Shown here: positions 17,068 to 27,700 of the stretch, piece after piece | Numbering within the stretch: position 1 is the first letter of the stretch | Layout of the letters: every line of letters begins with the position of its first letter | The notes under the pieces: model-generated | Told to the model about the DNA's origin: nothing | What the model saw: only the letters and a program-made list of their open reading frames with translations | Databases searched by the model: none | Position numbers and translations under genes: made by a program | Assembly (NCBI GenBank): GCA_024226315.1 | Contig: JAAELT010000071.1 | Coordinates: 1-64,000 of the forward strand | Source of the DNA: a bacterium | Lineage (GTDB): Bacteria; Acidobacteriota; Thermoanaerobaculia; Multivoradales; J023 | Reading direction: 5' to 3' | Length of the DNA stretch: 64,000 nt

Positions 17068-17129
17068 TGCCAGCCGAGTCGTAGTTGCTGCCAGCCGAGT
17101 CGTAGTTGCCTAGATTCAGTGACTTACGG
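17068..17129. repeat. Copies of dispersed TGCCAGCCGA repeat
   Basis: An 18-bp unit TGCCAGCCGAGTCGTAGT occurs at 17068-17085 and 17089-17106. The second copy continues with a CTAGA and GACTTACG tail. A third copy with one change lies at 14399 and has the same kind of tail. All copies are intergenic. The element has no recognisable ends or coding capacity. Confidence 0.5.
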
Positions 17130-17291
17130 AGGTGAAGTCGGCGAAGCCACCCGCTGCCGGACGACGCGACGCCCATTCTGCCGGTACCTTGAAGAGTGCA
17201 GGTCGCACTTCTATTGGGCACCTCTTAAGATGGAGCGACAGCCGGGGGTGCAGCAATCAAGCAGCCCGTAAGGCTTTCAGAAGAGGTGCGT

Positions 17292-17357
17292 ATGCGCGTC
17301 AGGACAACAGTGCGGGTTGGCCATGGCCCGTCCATTTCGCCGGTCGGCGGCGGTTGA
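17292..17357 (+). CDS. Mini-ORF 1, possible 21-residue peptide
   Basis: An ATG preceded by AGAGGTG opens a 21-codon frame, MRVRTTVRVGHGPSISPVGG plus a final Gly. The same frame is closed by a stop 66 bp upstream, so a long protein is excluded. A homologous frame lies at 18200-18259. The two share TTVRxGxGPxISPxG, and the start codons, ribosome sites and about 55 bp of leader align. A strong plus-strand terminator lies at 17523-17595, with no other plus-strand gene before it. The peptide could be a signalling or RiPP-like precursor, but no modifying enzyme is adjacent. Conservation between two copies is the main evidence. Confidence 0.4.
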   Translation: MRVRTTVRVGHGPSISPVGGG

Positions 17358-17522
17358 TCGAGCATCTGTCCGCCCGACGCCCGATTCTGTCGGGATGGGC
17401 GCGCCCTACCTCGGCAACGGCTACGACTCCCCGCCCGGCCGCTCTAGCTCCTTGAAGGATACGGCGCAACGTCTTCGTCGCTGGGGTCGGTCGCAGCGCT
17501 CATGCTGATCCTGGCGAGCAAA

Positions 17523-17595
17523 GCCGCCCGCGGTGGGGAGCGGGGAGGGTCGAAAGCTCATCACAGCGAGCCCCCCGCCACGGGCGGCGTTTTTT
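17523..17595 (+). terminator. Strong intrinsic terminator
   Basis: Arms GCCGCCCG-GGTGGGG (17523-17538) and CCCCCCGCC-CGGGCGGC (17571-17588) can form a long GC-rich stem. It is followed directly by six T residues (17590-17595) on the plus strand. It therefore ends a plus-strand transcript, although the only plus-strand candidate upstream is the mini-ORF at 17292. The stop codon of the minus-strand gene at 17561 lies in the loop region. Confidence 0.65.
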
Positions 17596-18058
17596 GATTG
17601 GATAGTGGCAGGCCGATCCAGCGGCGGATCCAGCGTTCCGGGTCGCTGCCGCTCATGGGCTCCTCGAGTGGCCCGCGATCGAGAATCTGGGCTTTGGTCA
17701 TCCGCCGGCTGATTGTCAGCCAGGCCGAGCGCGCCGGAGAGCCGGCGGGTGACCGCCACGCCCTGGCGAGCGCCAGGACGTGGAGCGCGTCGATGTTCGG
17801 AGCCTCGACGAGCTCACGCGGGTGGCGCCAGCGGCTCCGGTATCGCGAACGCAAGACGTATAGATCTTGAGCAGCCTTTTCGAGCACGCCGCCGATCTGG
17901 TCGACGTCGAGGACGCCGCAGTCCGCGGCGAGCTTGCGCAGGCCGGCCCGGGCCGGACTCACCGCCAGCGTCGCGCAGAGCCAGGCCAGCTGCTCCGGGC
18001 TCTCGGTGGCCACGACTTCGAGCACGGCGAGGGCCGCTGCCTTGTTCGGACGTTTCAT
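17561..18058 (-). CDS. Hypothetical protein
   Basis: The 165-residue product starts MKRPNKAAALAVLEVVA and is mainly helical by composition, with several Leu/Ala-rich stretches (EQLAWLCATLAVSPARAGLR and NIDALHVLALARAWRS). I recognise no domain, signal peptide or membrane segment. The ATG at 18058 gives a plausible N-terminus; a GTG ten codons upstream is possible. It lies between the two mini-ORFs on the opposite strand. Its frame has third-position G/C bias, which supports coding, but I cannot assign a function. Confidence 0.5.
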   Translation of the reverse strand: MKRPNKAAALAVLEVVATESPEQLAWLCATLAVSPARAGLRKLAADCGVLDVDQIGGVLEKAAQDLYVLRSRYRSRWRHPRELVEAPNIDALHVLALARAWRSPAGSPARSAWLTISRRMTKAQILDRGPLEEPMSGSDPERWIRRWIGLPLSNQKTPPVAGGSL

Positions 18059-18199
18059 CTTGCCAAAACCGTAGCAACTGCTGTGCACACGGATCTTGCG
18101 GGGCTACCTGCCGACTGGCAGGCGGTAACGTCACTTCTTGGAGCGAAAGCCGCGGAGTCCGCAATCACGCAGCCCGTGAGCCGCTCAGAGGAGGTGCGC

Positions 18200-18259
18200 G
18201 TGCGCATCATGACGACCGTACGGGCCGGTACCGGGCCCAATATCTCGCCGATAGGCTGA
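18200..18259 (+). CDS. Mini-ORF 2, possible 19-residue peptide
   Basis: A GTG start after GAGGAGGTG opens a 19-codon frame, (M)RIMTTVRAGTGPNISPIG. It is the homologue of mini-ORF 1, with TTVRxGxGPxISPxG conserved and start codons in the same aligned position. The leader GGAGCGA...GCAATCA...GCAGCCCGT...TCAGA.GAGGTGCG is shared by both. The frame is open further upstream, so a longer product up to the GTG near 18083 cannot be excluded. A stable hairpin follows 8 bp after the stop and the TPR gene starts 66 bp downstream. An internal ATG at 18209 is an alternative start. Confidence 0.42.
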   Translation: MRIMTTVRAGTGPNISPIG

Positions 18260-18266
18260 TCAAAAT

Positions 18267-18295
18267 TGAACGGGGGAGGCCTTCTCCCTCGTTCA
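18267..18295 (+). terminator. Hairpin after mini-ORF 2
   Basis: TGAACGGGGGAG (18267-18278) pairs with CTCCCTCGTTCA (18284-18295) over 12 positions with one G-T wobble and a 5-nt loop. The stretch after it is only moderately T-rich. It may terminate or attenuate between the mini-ORF and the TPR gene. Confidence 0.5.
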
Positions 18296-18324
18296 GCTGA
18301 TCCTCTGTTCTAGAATCCTGGTCG

Positions 18325-19446
18325 ATGCATTCCGAATCATGGGCACGTCGGCTACTCAGGGAGATGGACAACCCGCGGGAGCTTCTCCGGCGCCGGCGGT
18401 ATTGGACGCCGGTCTTTCTCCGGCTCTACCTCGACCATGTGGAAGAGATACGTTTCCGTGACCCTCAGGCGGGTCTGAAGCTGGCCAAAGTCGGCCCGCG
18501 GCTGGCTCTCCTGGTGCCGGAGTCCCCCGGCACCACCGGGCGCCGCGAGCATCGCGAGAACCTGGTTCGGGCTCACCTGGTCCTGGCCGGCGCTTACCGC
18601 GTAGCGGGGCGCGATGTCGCCGCCGACTCGGAATACGAACAGGCTGAGCAGATTGCTGACTCCGAGACTCTGTCTCCGATCGCTCGGGCGGATCTGAGCC
18701 TTCGCCTTGCGACGCGAGGCCGGCGGGACAGCCTGACGCGGCAGCGATGCGCCGAAGCCCTCGAGCTGGTAGACGCCGCTGCGGCAACATACCGTGTCGC
18801 CAAGGATGGCCGCCGGTTGGCCGAAGCTCATGCGGTCCGCGGCTATATCCTGAACGAAGCCGGGCGCTTCGCCGAGGCGACGCAATGGCACGGGCAGGCT
18901 CTGACCCTGGCGCTCAGGCTGGAACGGGCGAAGCCAGCCGACCCGGCGGACCGCGCCGCTCTGGCCAGGGTAGCGGAATCCGCTCGAACGAACATGGCCC
19001 ATGCCGTCTCTCAGAGCGGGGTGCTCACCTCCCTGAGAGCTTTTGAGCACATCGGCATCGCCCACCGCGAGCTGCACGGCCGGCGGAATAGCCTGACGCG
19101 CCACTTGCTTCAGTGGACGGAGGGCAAGCTCTATCAGAAGCTCAACCGTCAAGACCGAGCCGAGACTCGGTTCAAGGTCGCTCGCCGCGGATTCGTGCGG
19201 CTCGAGGTGCCTTGGGAGATAGCGCTCGTGAGCCTCGATCTCGCGGCCCTGTACCGGGCCTCGGGTCAGTGGGCGGAACTGGAAACCCTCGCCGCGGATA
19301 CCTTCCGCCGCTTCCGTGAGCTGTGCGGAGACTTTGAGGCGATCGCCGCCTTGTCGCTCTGGGTCGACGCCGTCGAGGCCCGCAAGGGCGCCGCTGCAGC
19401 GATCGATACTGCTCGGGGAGTGCTCGAAGCGAGGAGCCCGCGGTGA
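18325..19446 (+). CDS. TPR-like helical repeat protein
   Basis: The 373-residue cytosolic protein is made of helix pairs resembling tetratricopeptide repeats (for example AHAVRGYILNEAGRFAEATQ and ETRFKVARRGFVRLEVPWE). The N-terminal section FLRLYLDHVEEIRFRDPQAG then LKLA is also seen, in altered form (FCRAFLDHCHDMALRDEERA then LELA), in the protein at 20654-21913, so the two are distant paralogues. Such proteins usually act as adaptors, and the sequence gives no catalytic motif. The start ATG has no good ribosome site; a downstream ATG at 18364 is an alternative. It follows mini-ORF 2 and its hairpin. Confidence 0.75.
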   Translation: MHSESWARRLLREMDNPRELLRRRRYWTPVFLRLYLDHVEEIRFRDPQAGLKLAKVGPRLALLVPESPGTTGRREHRENLVRAHLVLAGAYRVAGRDVAADSEYEQAEQIADSETLSPIARADLSLRLATRGRRDSLTRQRCAEALELVDAAAATYRVAKDGRRLAEAHAVRGYILNEAGRFAEATQWHGQALTLALRLERAKPADPADRAALARVAESARTNMAHAVSQSGVLTSLRAFEHIGIAHRELHGRRNSLTRHLLQWTEGKLYQKLNRQDRAETRFKVARRGFVRLEVPWEIALVSLDLAALYRASGQWAELETLAADTFRRFRELCGDFEAIAALSLWVDAVEARKGAAAAIDTARGVLEARSPR

Positions 19447-19557
19447 ATGGTTCGGCGCGAAGGTGATCGTTGGCAGTGTAGAAAAGGCGCCGGCGAACCG
19501 CCTCGGTGGGACGATCGCCGGCGCCGGTTCATGTCAGAACATCAAACAAGAGAAGCG

Positions 19558-20457
19558 TCAGACCGCTTCGGGCTCGGTGCCCGCTTCGGCATCAGCGTCG
19601 GTTTCGGGCACGGTGCCCGCCTCGACATCGACCGACTCATCGCTTTCGGGCGATTCGCCGTCCGTGTCGGGGCGGTCGGCGACGGCCTCTTCCGGTGGGG
19701 AAGAGTCGCCGCCGTCCGGATCCCGCAGGGTGCGACCCGGTCGACTGATCGACGGACGCACCCGGTCGGCCAGCTCCTTCTCGCCGGCGAACCGGCAGAG
19801 ATCCTCGAACTGGCGCGCCACTCGCAGGAACACGTCGTCGTGATTCGACATGTGCTTCTGCTTCGCGATCACGATCTCGTCGATCGCGCGCTTCGAGTGG
19901 TTCATCTGTTCGAGAATGGAGCTCAGGTCCTGACCGACCGACTTCAGCTGCGCCGCTTGTGGACGAGGGTCGTAGGGGAACTCGAAAACGCTCTCCCCGA
20001 GAGCCTCGCCCACGTCGTCGCGACTCAGCCGATCGCCGATCAGCTCGGCCTGACGCATGAGGGTGACCGGTTCCCGGCTGGCCTCCGGCGGCAGGCCCAG
20101 GGCCTCCAGCCGGGGATCGACATACTGCGCCAGCACGGTCCCGCGCAGACCGCGGATCAACAGAGTGATCTTGGCGGTCAGCGCGTTGCGTTCGCGGCGC
20201 AGCCTCCCGTCTCGCTCGTTGGCGTCGTAGAGCTCCCGATCGGTGGCCACGAGCCGCTCGATGGCGGCCCGCAGCATACGCGCGAAAGCGACGACTTGAG
20301 AGAGAAAGTCGGGCGGGTTGTCACCCTCCTGCAGCTGGGGCTGAATCAGCTCCAGCGCCTTGGCGGCCACACTCGGTCCCTGTTGAGACAGGGCCGAGAG
20401 CACGAACAAGGCGGACTTGAATCGCGCGGTGACCTCTTTGGACAGGTTGGCAATCAT
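19558..20457 (-). CDS. Helical protein of unknown function
   Basis: The 299-residue protein is helical for about 240 residues, including [20 protein letters not shown] and a conserved-looking segment [20 protein letters not shown]. It ends in a very acidic low-complexity tail ([20 protein letters not shown]). No signal peptide or domain is recognisable. The start is well supported: AGGAGGT lies seven bases upstream. A small hairpin GCCCGG-AAGAC-CCGGGC (20476-20492) sits just ahead of that ribosome site and could affect translation. Confidence 0.7.
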   Translation of the reverse strand: MIANLSKEVTARFKSALFVLSALSQQGPSVAAKALELIQPQLQEGDNPPDFLSQVVAFARMLRAAIERLVATDRELYDANERDGRLRRERNALTAKITLLIRGLRGTVLAQYVDPRLEALGLPPEASREPVTLMRQAELIGDRLSRDDVGEALGESVFEFPYDPRPQAAQLKSVGQDLSSILEQMNHSKRAIDEIVIAKQKHMSNHDDVFLRVARQFEDLCRFAGEKELADRVRPSISRPGRTLRDPDGGDSSPPEEAVADRPDTDGESPESDESVDVEAGTVPETDADAEAGTEPEAV

Positions 20458-20653
20458 TTCGGCTACCTCCTTTCTGCCCGGAAGACCCGGGCGAATTACT
20501 GTTTGGTCTCGGCGGCCTCGAGGACTCCACCGTGATCACGTGAGACCAAGGTAGCAGTGGTTTTTGAAACCGCAAGGGCTCATACACGTTTTCCGAAGAC
20601 CGACCGCTCGGTCGAATCATTGGGACCCCCCCCACCGAAGGGAGTCAGAAAGA

Positions 20654-21913
20654 TCAGCGCTGAGGGTAGAGAAGGCGGAGACGCTCGGCGATCACGTCGT
20701 TTCTGAACGCCCCGAGCTTCTCCCTGTACTCGATGGCCTCTTGTTTCGACAATCGTCGCGGGTTCTTCTTCATCCACCAAACCTGCCTGACGATGCCCGG
20801 CACCGGCACGATGAACGAGCGGCGCAGTCTGGCCAGCGCGCCGGCGGTCTTGCGAGGTCTCTGGCGGACGACCTCGATCGTCTCGTGCAACCGCTCGGCC
20901 AGCGCCGGTTCGAGATCGAGCACCGTCTCGTAGTGGCCCAGCATGCGCAGGATCTCCCGGCGACTTTCTTCGTTGGACCGCCAGGACCAGAGCTGGCAGT
21001 GGTCCAGGCCGACCGCAAGTAGGTGTTTGCGGGGCCCGCTCGCGAGCAGATGTTTGCGTGTCCGCGCCAAGTCGTCGTGCGCCCGGCGCAAATCGCCGAG
21101 CCGGGCGGAGATCTGGCCCTCCACCCACGACAGGCGCACGCGCACGGCGGTCATACCGTCGACGCCCAGCAGGCGCGCGCGGAACAGATCGAGGATCTCC
21201 CGTACCCTCTCGTCGTGGCGAAGCACGTGGTTGGCCTGGATGAAGCACAAGAGCAACGCGAGGGCGTCGAGGAAGTAGCCCTGGGGCGAGGAGAGGGCGA
21301 TCTCGAGCAGCGCCGTCGCCATGTCTTCGAGCGCGCGCTCGCGGTCGCCTTTGAAGTGGTAATCGACACCGCGCACCACGCACAGCCGCCCGTAGGCGTC
21401 GCCGCTCTGGACGCCCAGGCTCTCGAGAGAGCGCTCCATGGCCTCGCCGGAGCACTCGAACTCGCGGTCCTCGAGCAGCAGGTCTCCCTGACGCAGGTGC
21501 CAGTCGGCGGCGCAGGACGAGCAGCAGGCGAGAGCCGACAGGCGGTAGTCCGCCAGCACCTCTCTCGCCTTCTCGTGCTGCTCGTTGGCGATGTGGGTGT
21601 GCACCCGGACGCCCTCGGCGAAATGCACCAGGTGCGGATCGCCGGTCTTGGCCGCCAACTCGGCGGCGATCGGCGCCAGCTCCAGAGCGCGCTCCTCGTC
21701 CCGGAGCGCCATGTCGTGACAGTGATCGAGGAATGCCCGGCAGAAAGCGGGCTTGAGGCAGCGTCGGTCCTTCAGTACCGTGCGCGGATCCTTCTTCGCC
21801 CGGGTGAGCAGGCGCTTGTGCCGTTGCTCGCCACGGTTCGTCCTGGAGCGTCGTCTGGGCCGGCTCCGTCGCCGGCGAGAAGAGGCGCTGAAGCTCTTCG
21901 CTGCCTGGCTCAT
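20654..21913 (-). CDS. TPR-like repeat protein with basic N-terminus
   Basis: The 419-residue protein begins with about 40 strongly basic residues (SSRRRRSRPRRRSRTNRGEQ) and then has TPR-like helix pairs, with FCRAFLDHCHDMALRDEERA near residue 57. It contains a CxxC pair (ALACCSSCAADW). The C-terminal part is basic and Trp-rich (IVRQVWWMKKNPRRLSKQEA). The basic start may bind nucleic acid; this is inference. It is a distant paralogue of the protein at 18325-19446. GGGGGAG lies just upstream of the ATG. The 43-bp tandem array lies 160-500 bp upstream of this start, inside its presumed control region. Confidence 0.78.
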   Translation of the reverse strand: MSQAAKSFSASSRRRRSRPRRRSRTNRGEQRHKRLLTRAKKDPRTVLKDRRCLKPAFCRAFLDHCHDMALRDEERALELAPIAAELAAKTGDPHLVHFAEGVRVHTHIANEQHEKAREVLADYRLSALACCSSCAADWHLRQGDLLLEDREFECSGEAMERSLESLGVQSGDAYGRLCVVRGVDYHFKGDRERALEDMATALLEIALSSPQGYFLDALALLLCFIQANHVLRHDERVREILDLFRARLLGVDGMTAVRVRLSWVEGQISARLGDLRRAHDDLARTRKHLLASGPRKHLLAVGLDHCQLWSWRSNEESRREILRMLGHYETVLDLEPALAERLHETIEVVRQRPRKTAGALARLRRSFIVPVPGIVRQVWWMKKNPRRLSKQEAIEYREKLGAFRNDVIAERLRLLYPQR

Positions 21914-22075
21914 GGCTCCCCCTGTCCGTTGGAAGTGCGGACAAAATATCAGAGAAGTTCTCGCATTGAAAGTAGAAGAAGCGCTTCCTGAGGGGATTCC
22001 GGATCAAGAAGCCAGAATTGAGTCGAGAGCCTGAGCGATCTGGCCGATTGGCCAGAAAGTCCGGAGCATAATGAC

Positions 22076-22411
22076 TGTGCGGCGTCCAACATGGTCAATA
22101 TGCGATCCGCAAATCGGGTGTGCGGCGTCCAACATGGTCGATATGCGAATCGCAAAACGGGTGTGCGGCGTCCCGCATGGTCGATATGTGATTCGCAGAA
22201 TGGGCGTGCGGCGTCCCGCGTGGTCGATATGCGAACCGCAAAACGGGTGTGCGGCGTCCCGCAAGGTCGATATGTGATTCGCAGAATGGGCGTGCGGCGT
22301 CCCGCGTGGTCGATATGCGAACCGCAAAACGGGTGTGCGGCGTCCCGCAAGGTCGATATGTGATTCGCAGAATGGGCGTGCGGCTTCCCGCATGGTCAAG
22401 ATGTGCTGGCA
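22076..22411. repeat. 43-bp tandem repeat array, about 8 units
   Basis: Units start at 22076, 22119, 22162, 22205, 22248, 22291, 22334 and 22377 (the last partial and degenerate). Each runs TGTGCGGCGTCC, a variable 4-5 bases, GGTCGATATG, then a small dyad TGCGA-A-TCGCA or variant, and CGGG. Units 4 and 5 are repeated exactly as units 6 and 7, a recent 86-bp duplication. Since 43 is not a multiple of three and no stop occurs in the unit, all frames stay open, so the apparent proteins are artefacts. The array fills most of the gap between the TPR gene and the exported protein gene. Confidence 0.9.
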
Positions 22412-22417
22412 AGCGAG

Positions 22418-22852
22418 CTATTTTGCCCGCAGAATCTTGAACTTGCTGAAGGCGACCCCGAGATCGATGCCACGGCCGGTGCCGGCGAGCGCCAGCGACA
22501 CCTCGCCTTTGGTCATTGCCGTCGCTTCGGCCGAGGGACCGACGCCGGCGTGGGCCGATGCCGAGGCGTAGCTGCCGAAGACCTCGCTGATGTCTTTGAC
22601 TCCCGAGATCTTGGCCTTGCCATTCACGATCTCGGACTTGCCGAAAGTCAGGCCGCCACCGCGCACCCGGATCTCGACGCGGGCCGATTGGCCGTTTTCA
22701 CAGGTGACGGTACCCGAGCCCCGTGCCTTCTTGACGAACGCCGACCAACTCCTGAGGTCGAACTCCATCTCACAGTTGTAGAGCTCATCGCCGAGCGCAG
22801 CCGGAGCTGCCGACATCGAAAGGGCGAGAGCTGCGATCACGAATCGACGCAT
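22418..22852 (-). CDS. Small exported protein of unknown function
   Basis: The 144-residue product has a clear signal peptide (MRRFVIAALALSMSAAPAALG) and a mature part of about 122 residues. Segments include LYNCEMEFDLRSWSAF, GTVTCENGQSARVEIRV, GGGLTFGKSEIVNGKAK and a Gly/Ala-rich end MTKGEVSLALAGTGRG. The two cysteines may form a disulfide. It is likely periplasmic or outer-membrane associated and beta-rich. I do not recognise the family. It is divergent from eno, with GGAGG a few bases upstream of the start on the minus strand. Confidence 0.78.
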   Translation of the reverse strand: MRRFVIAALALSMSAAPAALGDELYNCEMEFDLRSWSAFVKKARGSGTVTCENGQSARVEIRVRGGGLTFGKSEIVNGKAKISGVKDISEVFGSYASASAHAGVGPSAEATAMTKGEVSLALAGTGRGIDLGVAFSKFKILRAK

Positions 22853-22997
22853 GGAACCTCCTGGAAAGATAGTGAGGCGGCGTCACGGCATCACGGGGCA
22901 GAGATCATTCTATCCTGCCGGCGCACAAAGCCGGCGGTCCGTCTTGTCCCCACCCACACCCCGGGATATCCTCGACTCTGGCCCGGGGTGTATATAG

Positions 22998-24715
<1,718 letters not shown>

Positions 24716-24720
24716 CTCTC

Positions 24721-27700
24721 ATGTCCGTGCCCGCCGTCTCCGCTGTCGCCGCTCGCGCGCCCAGCTTCTGGGACGACTTGTCCCCGATGCTGCGCGAGAG
24801 CGCACCTTATCGCCAACTTGCCTCGCGGCTGGGCGAGGTGGTGCGCCTGCCGGTGCCGGCGGCGGCCTGGGTGACGGAGCTGCTGGCCGAGGACTTCGGC
24901 CGGCCGCTGCTGGTGATCGTGCCGCACGAGACCGAGGCCTACGCCTGGATCGAGGCGGCGCGGCTGTTCTCCTCCGTGCCCGGATCGGATCACGCGGCGT
25001 ACTTTCCGGCGCCGTCGCTCTCGCCCTATCAGGAGGCCGAGATCTCGCTCCTGGTGCGCGCGGAGGAGTCGCGCACGGTGGACCGCATCGCCCGCGGCCT
25101 GGCGCGCACGGTGGTCACCACGCCGCGGGCGCTGTTTCGCCGGCTGCCGCGGGGTGAGGACTTCGCCCGCACGGCGCTCGAGATCCTGCCCGAGGAGGAG
25201 ATCCCGCTCGACGACCTGATCGAGCACCTGGTGCGCTGGGGCTACCGGCGCAGCGACCTGGTGTTCGAGGTCGGGCAGTTCGCCGTCCGCGGCGGGGTGT
25301 TCGACATTTTCCCGCCCGGCTGCCGGCTGCCCGTGCGGCTCGACTTGTTCGGCGACACGGTGGAGTCGCTGCGCTCCTTCGAGCCCGAGAGCCAGCGCTC
25401 GCGGGACAGCCTCGAGCGGCTCGAGCTGCTGCCGCTGTCGCTGTTTCCACGCGGCGCCGGCGAAGCGTCGCGGGTGGCGGATCTCCTGGCCGAGCAGCTG
25501 GGCACCCAGATCAGCCAGGAGATGGCCGAGCGCCTCACCGCGCTGCGCGAGGGCGACGGCTTCGACGGCTGGGAGCATTACCTGCCGCTGCTGGTGGAGG
25601 AGACCTTCGCCCTGCCCGAGGCGCTCGAGAATCCACTGGTGGTGGCGCTCGATCCGTCGTCCCTGGCCGACGAGGTGATGCACCATGCCGAAATCCTGGA
25701 GGTCGAGTTCCGCTCGCGCACCGCGCACGGCCGGCCGGCGATCGCGCCCGAGGCGCTGGAGCACTCCGCCGAGCGGGTCGCCGAGGTGATCGAGAATGCC
25801 GACGTACGGCTCGGTGACCTGTTCACCCGGAACGACGAGGCGGTCGACTTCGCCGCCGGATTCACCGACCTGATGCACGACCGGCTGGCGCTCTTCCCCC
25901 GCGAGGTCGAGACCGCGCGCTCGCGCGGTGACCGGGTGGTGTTGGTCACGGCCGAGGATCACCGCGAGCGCCTCGCCGAGATGCTCGAGGGCCGGGAGGT
26001 GGCGGTCGGCTCGGCGGGGGTGGAGCTGGCCACCGGCGAGCTCGGGCGCGGTTTCCACCTGCCGGCGGCGGGGCTTTCGGTGTTCGGCGAGCGGCAGCTG
26101 CTGCGCCGCAGCCCGCTGGCGCGGCCCAAGGCCCGCAAGCGACGCTTCGGCCCGTTCCTGTCGTCGCTGCGCGACCTCAAGATCGGCGACTTCGTGGTCC
26201 ACTCGGACCACGGCATCGGCCAGTTCGTGGCCCTGCGTAACCTCGGCGAGGCGTTCACCGACGCGCCGCGCTCGGGCGAGGACCTGCCGCCCGAGCTCGC
26301 CGCCGCGGCGCCCGGACGCGCCGGCGAGGTCGAGGTGATGGAGATCGCCTACAACGACGGCAAGCGCCTGCTGCTGCCGCTCTCCCGGCTCGACCAGGTG
26401 CAGAAGTACAGCGGCATCGAGGGCCTGGCGCCGCGTCTCGATCGGCTCGGCGGCACCTCCTGGCGGCGCACCAAGCGCCGGATCAAGAAGGGCATGCGCG
26501 ACATGGCGGCGGAGCTGCTCAAGCTCTACGCCGAGCGCCAGCTCGCCCAGGCGCCGGTGATCGAGGGCGGCAGCGACATGCACCGGCAGTTCGACGCCGC
26601 CTTCGAGTTCGACGAGACCCCCGATCAGCTCGACGCCATCGAGGCGATCCAGGACGACCTGTCGAAGTCCCGGCCGATGGATCGCCTGCTGTGCGGCGAC
26701 GTCGGATTCGGCAAGACCGAGGTGGCCATGCGGGCGGCGTTGACGGCGGTCGACGGTGGCTACCAGGTGGCGGTGCTGGCGCCCACCACGATCCTCGCCG
26801 ACCAGCACCTGGAGACTTTCCGCCGCCGCTTCGCGAACACGCCGGTCGAGATCGACATGCTGTCGCGCTTCCGCTCCGCGAAACAGGCGCGCGACATCGA
26901 GAAACGCCTGGCGGCCCACAAGATCGACATCCTGATCGGAACGCATCGTTTGCTGGGCAGCAAGGTCTCTTTCGCCAAGTTGGGCCTGGTGATCATCGAC
27001 GAGGAGCAGCGCTTCGGGGTGGCGCACAAGGAGCGCCTCAAGCACCTGCGCAAGGACGTCCACGTGCTGGCGATGTCGGCGACGCCGGTGCCGCGCACGC
27101 TGCAGCTGTCGCTGGCCGGCGTGCGCGACCTATCGCTGATCGAGACTCCGCCGCGCGACCGCATGGCGATCGAGACGGCGATCCTGCCGTTCGATCCGCG
27201 GCTGATCCGCGAGGCGGTGGAGTTCGAGCTGGAGCGCCAGGGCCAGGTCTACTACGTCTACAACCGGGTCGAGTCGATCGAGAAGATGGCGGTCTACCTG
27301 AAGGAGATCATCCCCGGCATCAAGATCACCGTCGGCCACGGCCAGATGGACGAGAAGGAGCTGTCGCGGCGCATGCACGCTTTCGTCGCCGGCGAGTACC
27401 AGCTGCTGCTGGCCACGACCATCATCGAGAACGGCATCGACATCCCCAACGTCAACACCATGATCGTCCACCGGGCGGACCGGTTCGGGCTGTCGCAGCT
27501 CTACCAGCTCCGCGGCCGGGTGGGGCGTAGCGACCAGCTGGCGTTCTGCTACCTGCTGGTGGCGTCGGACCGGGTGCTCACCCAGGAGGCGCGCAAGCGC
27601 CTCGACGCCATCCGTGAGTTCACCGAGCTGGGGGCGGGCTTCCGGGTCGCCGGCCGGGATCTCGAGATCCGCGGCGCGGGCAATCTGCTGGGCGCCGAGC

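Noticed and set aside
20601..20614. Terminator after the TPR gene at 20654
   Set aside because: CGACCG-CT-CGGTCG is a perfect short dyad, but the loop is only two bases and no T run follows on the minus strand.
22076..22411. CRISPR array
   Set aside because: The 43-bp units follow each other without variable spacers and no cas gene is present; it is a plain tandem repeat.
21949..22440. Repeat-rich proteins on both strands across the 43-bp array
   Set aside because: The unit has no stop in any frame and its length is not a multiple of three, so open frames of over 100 codons arise automatically in several frames on both strands.
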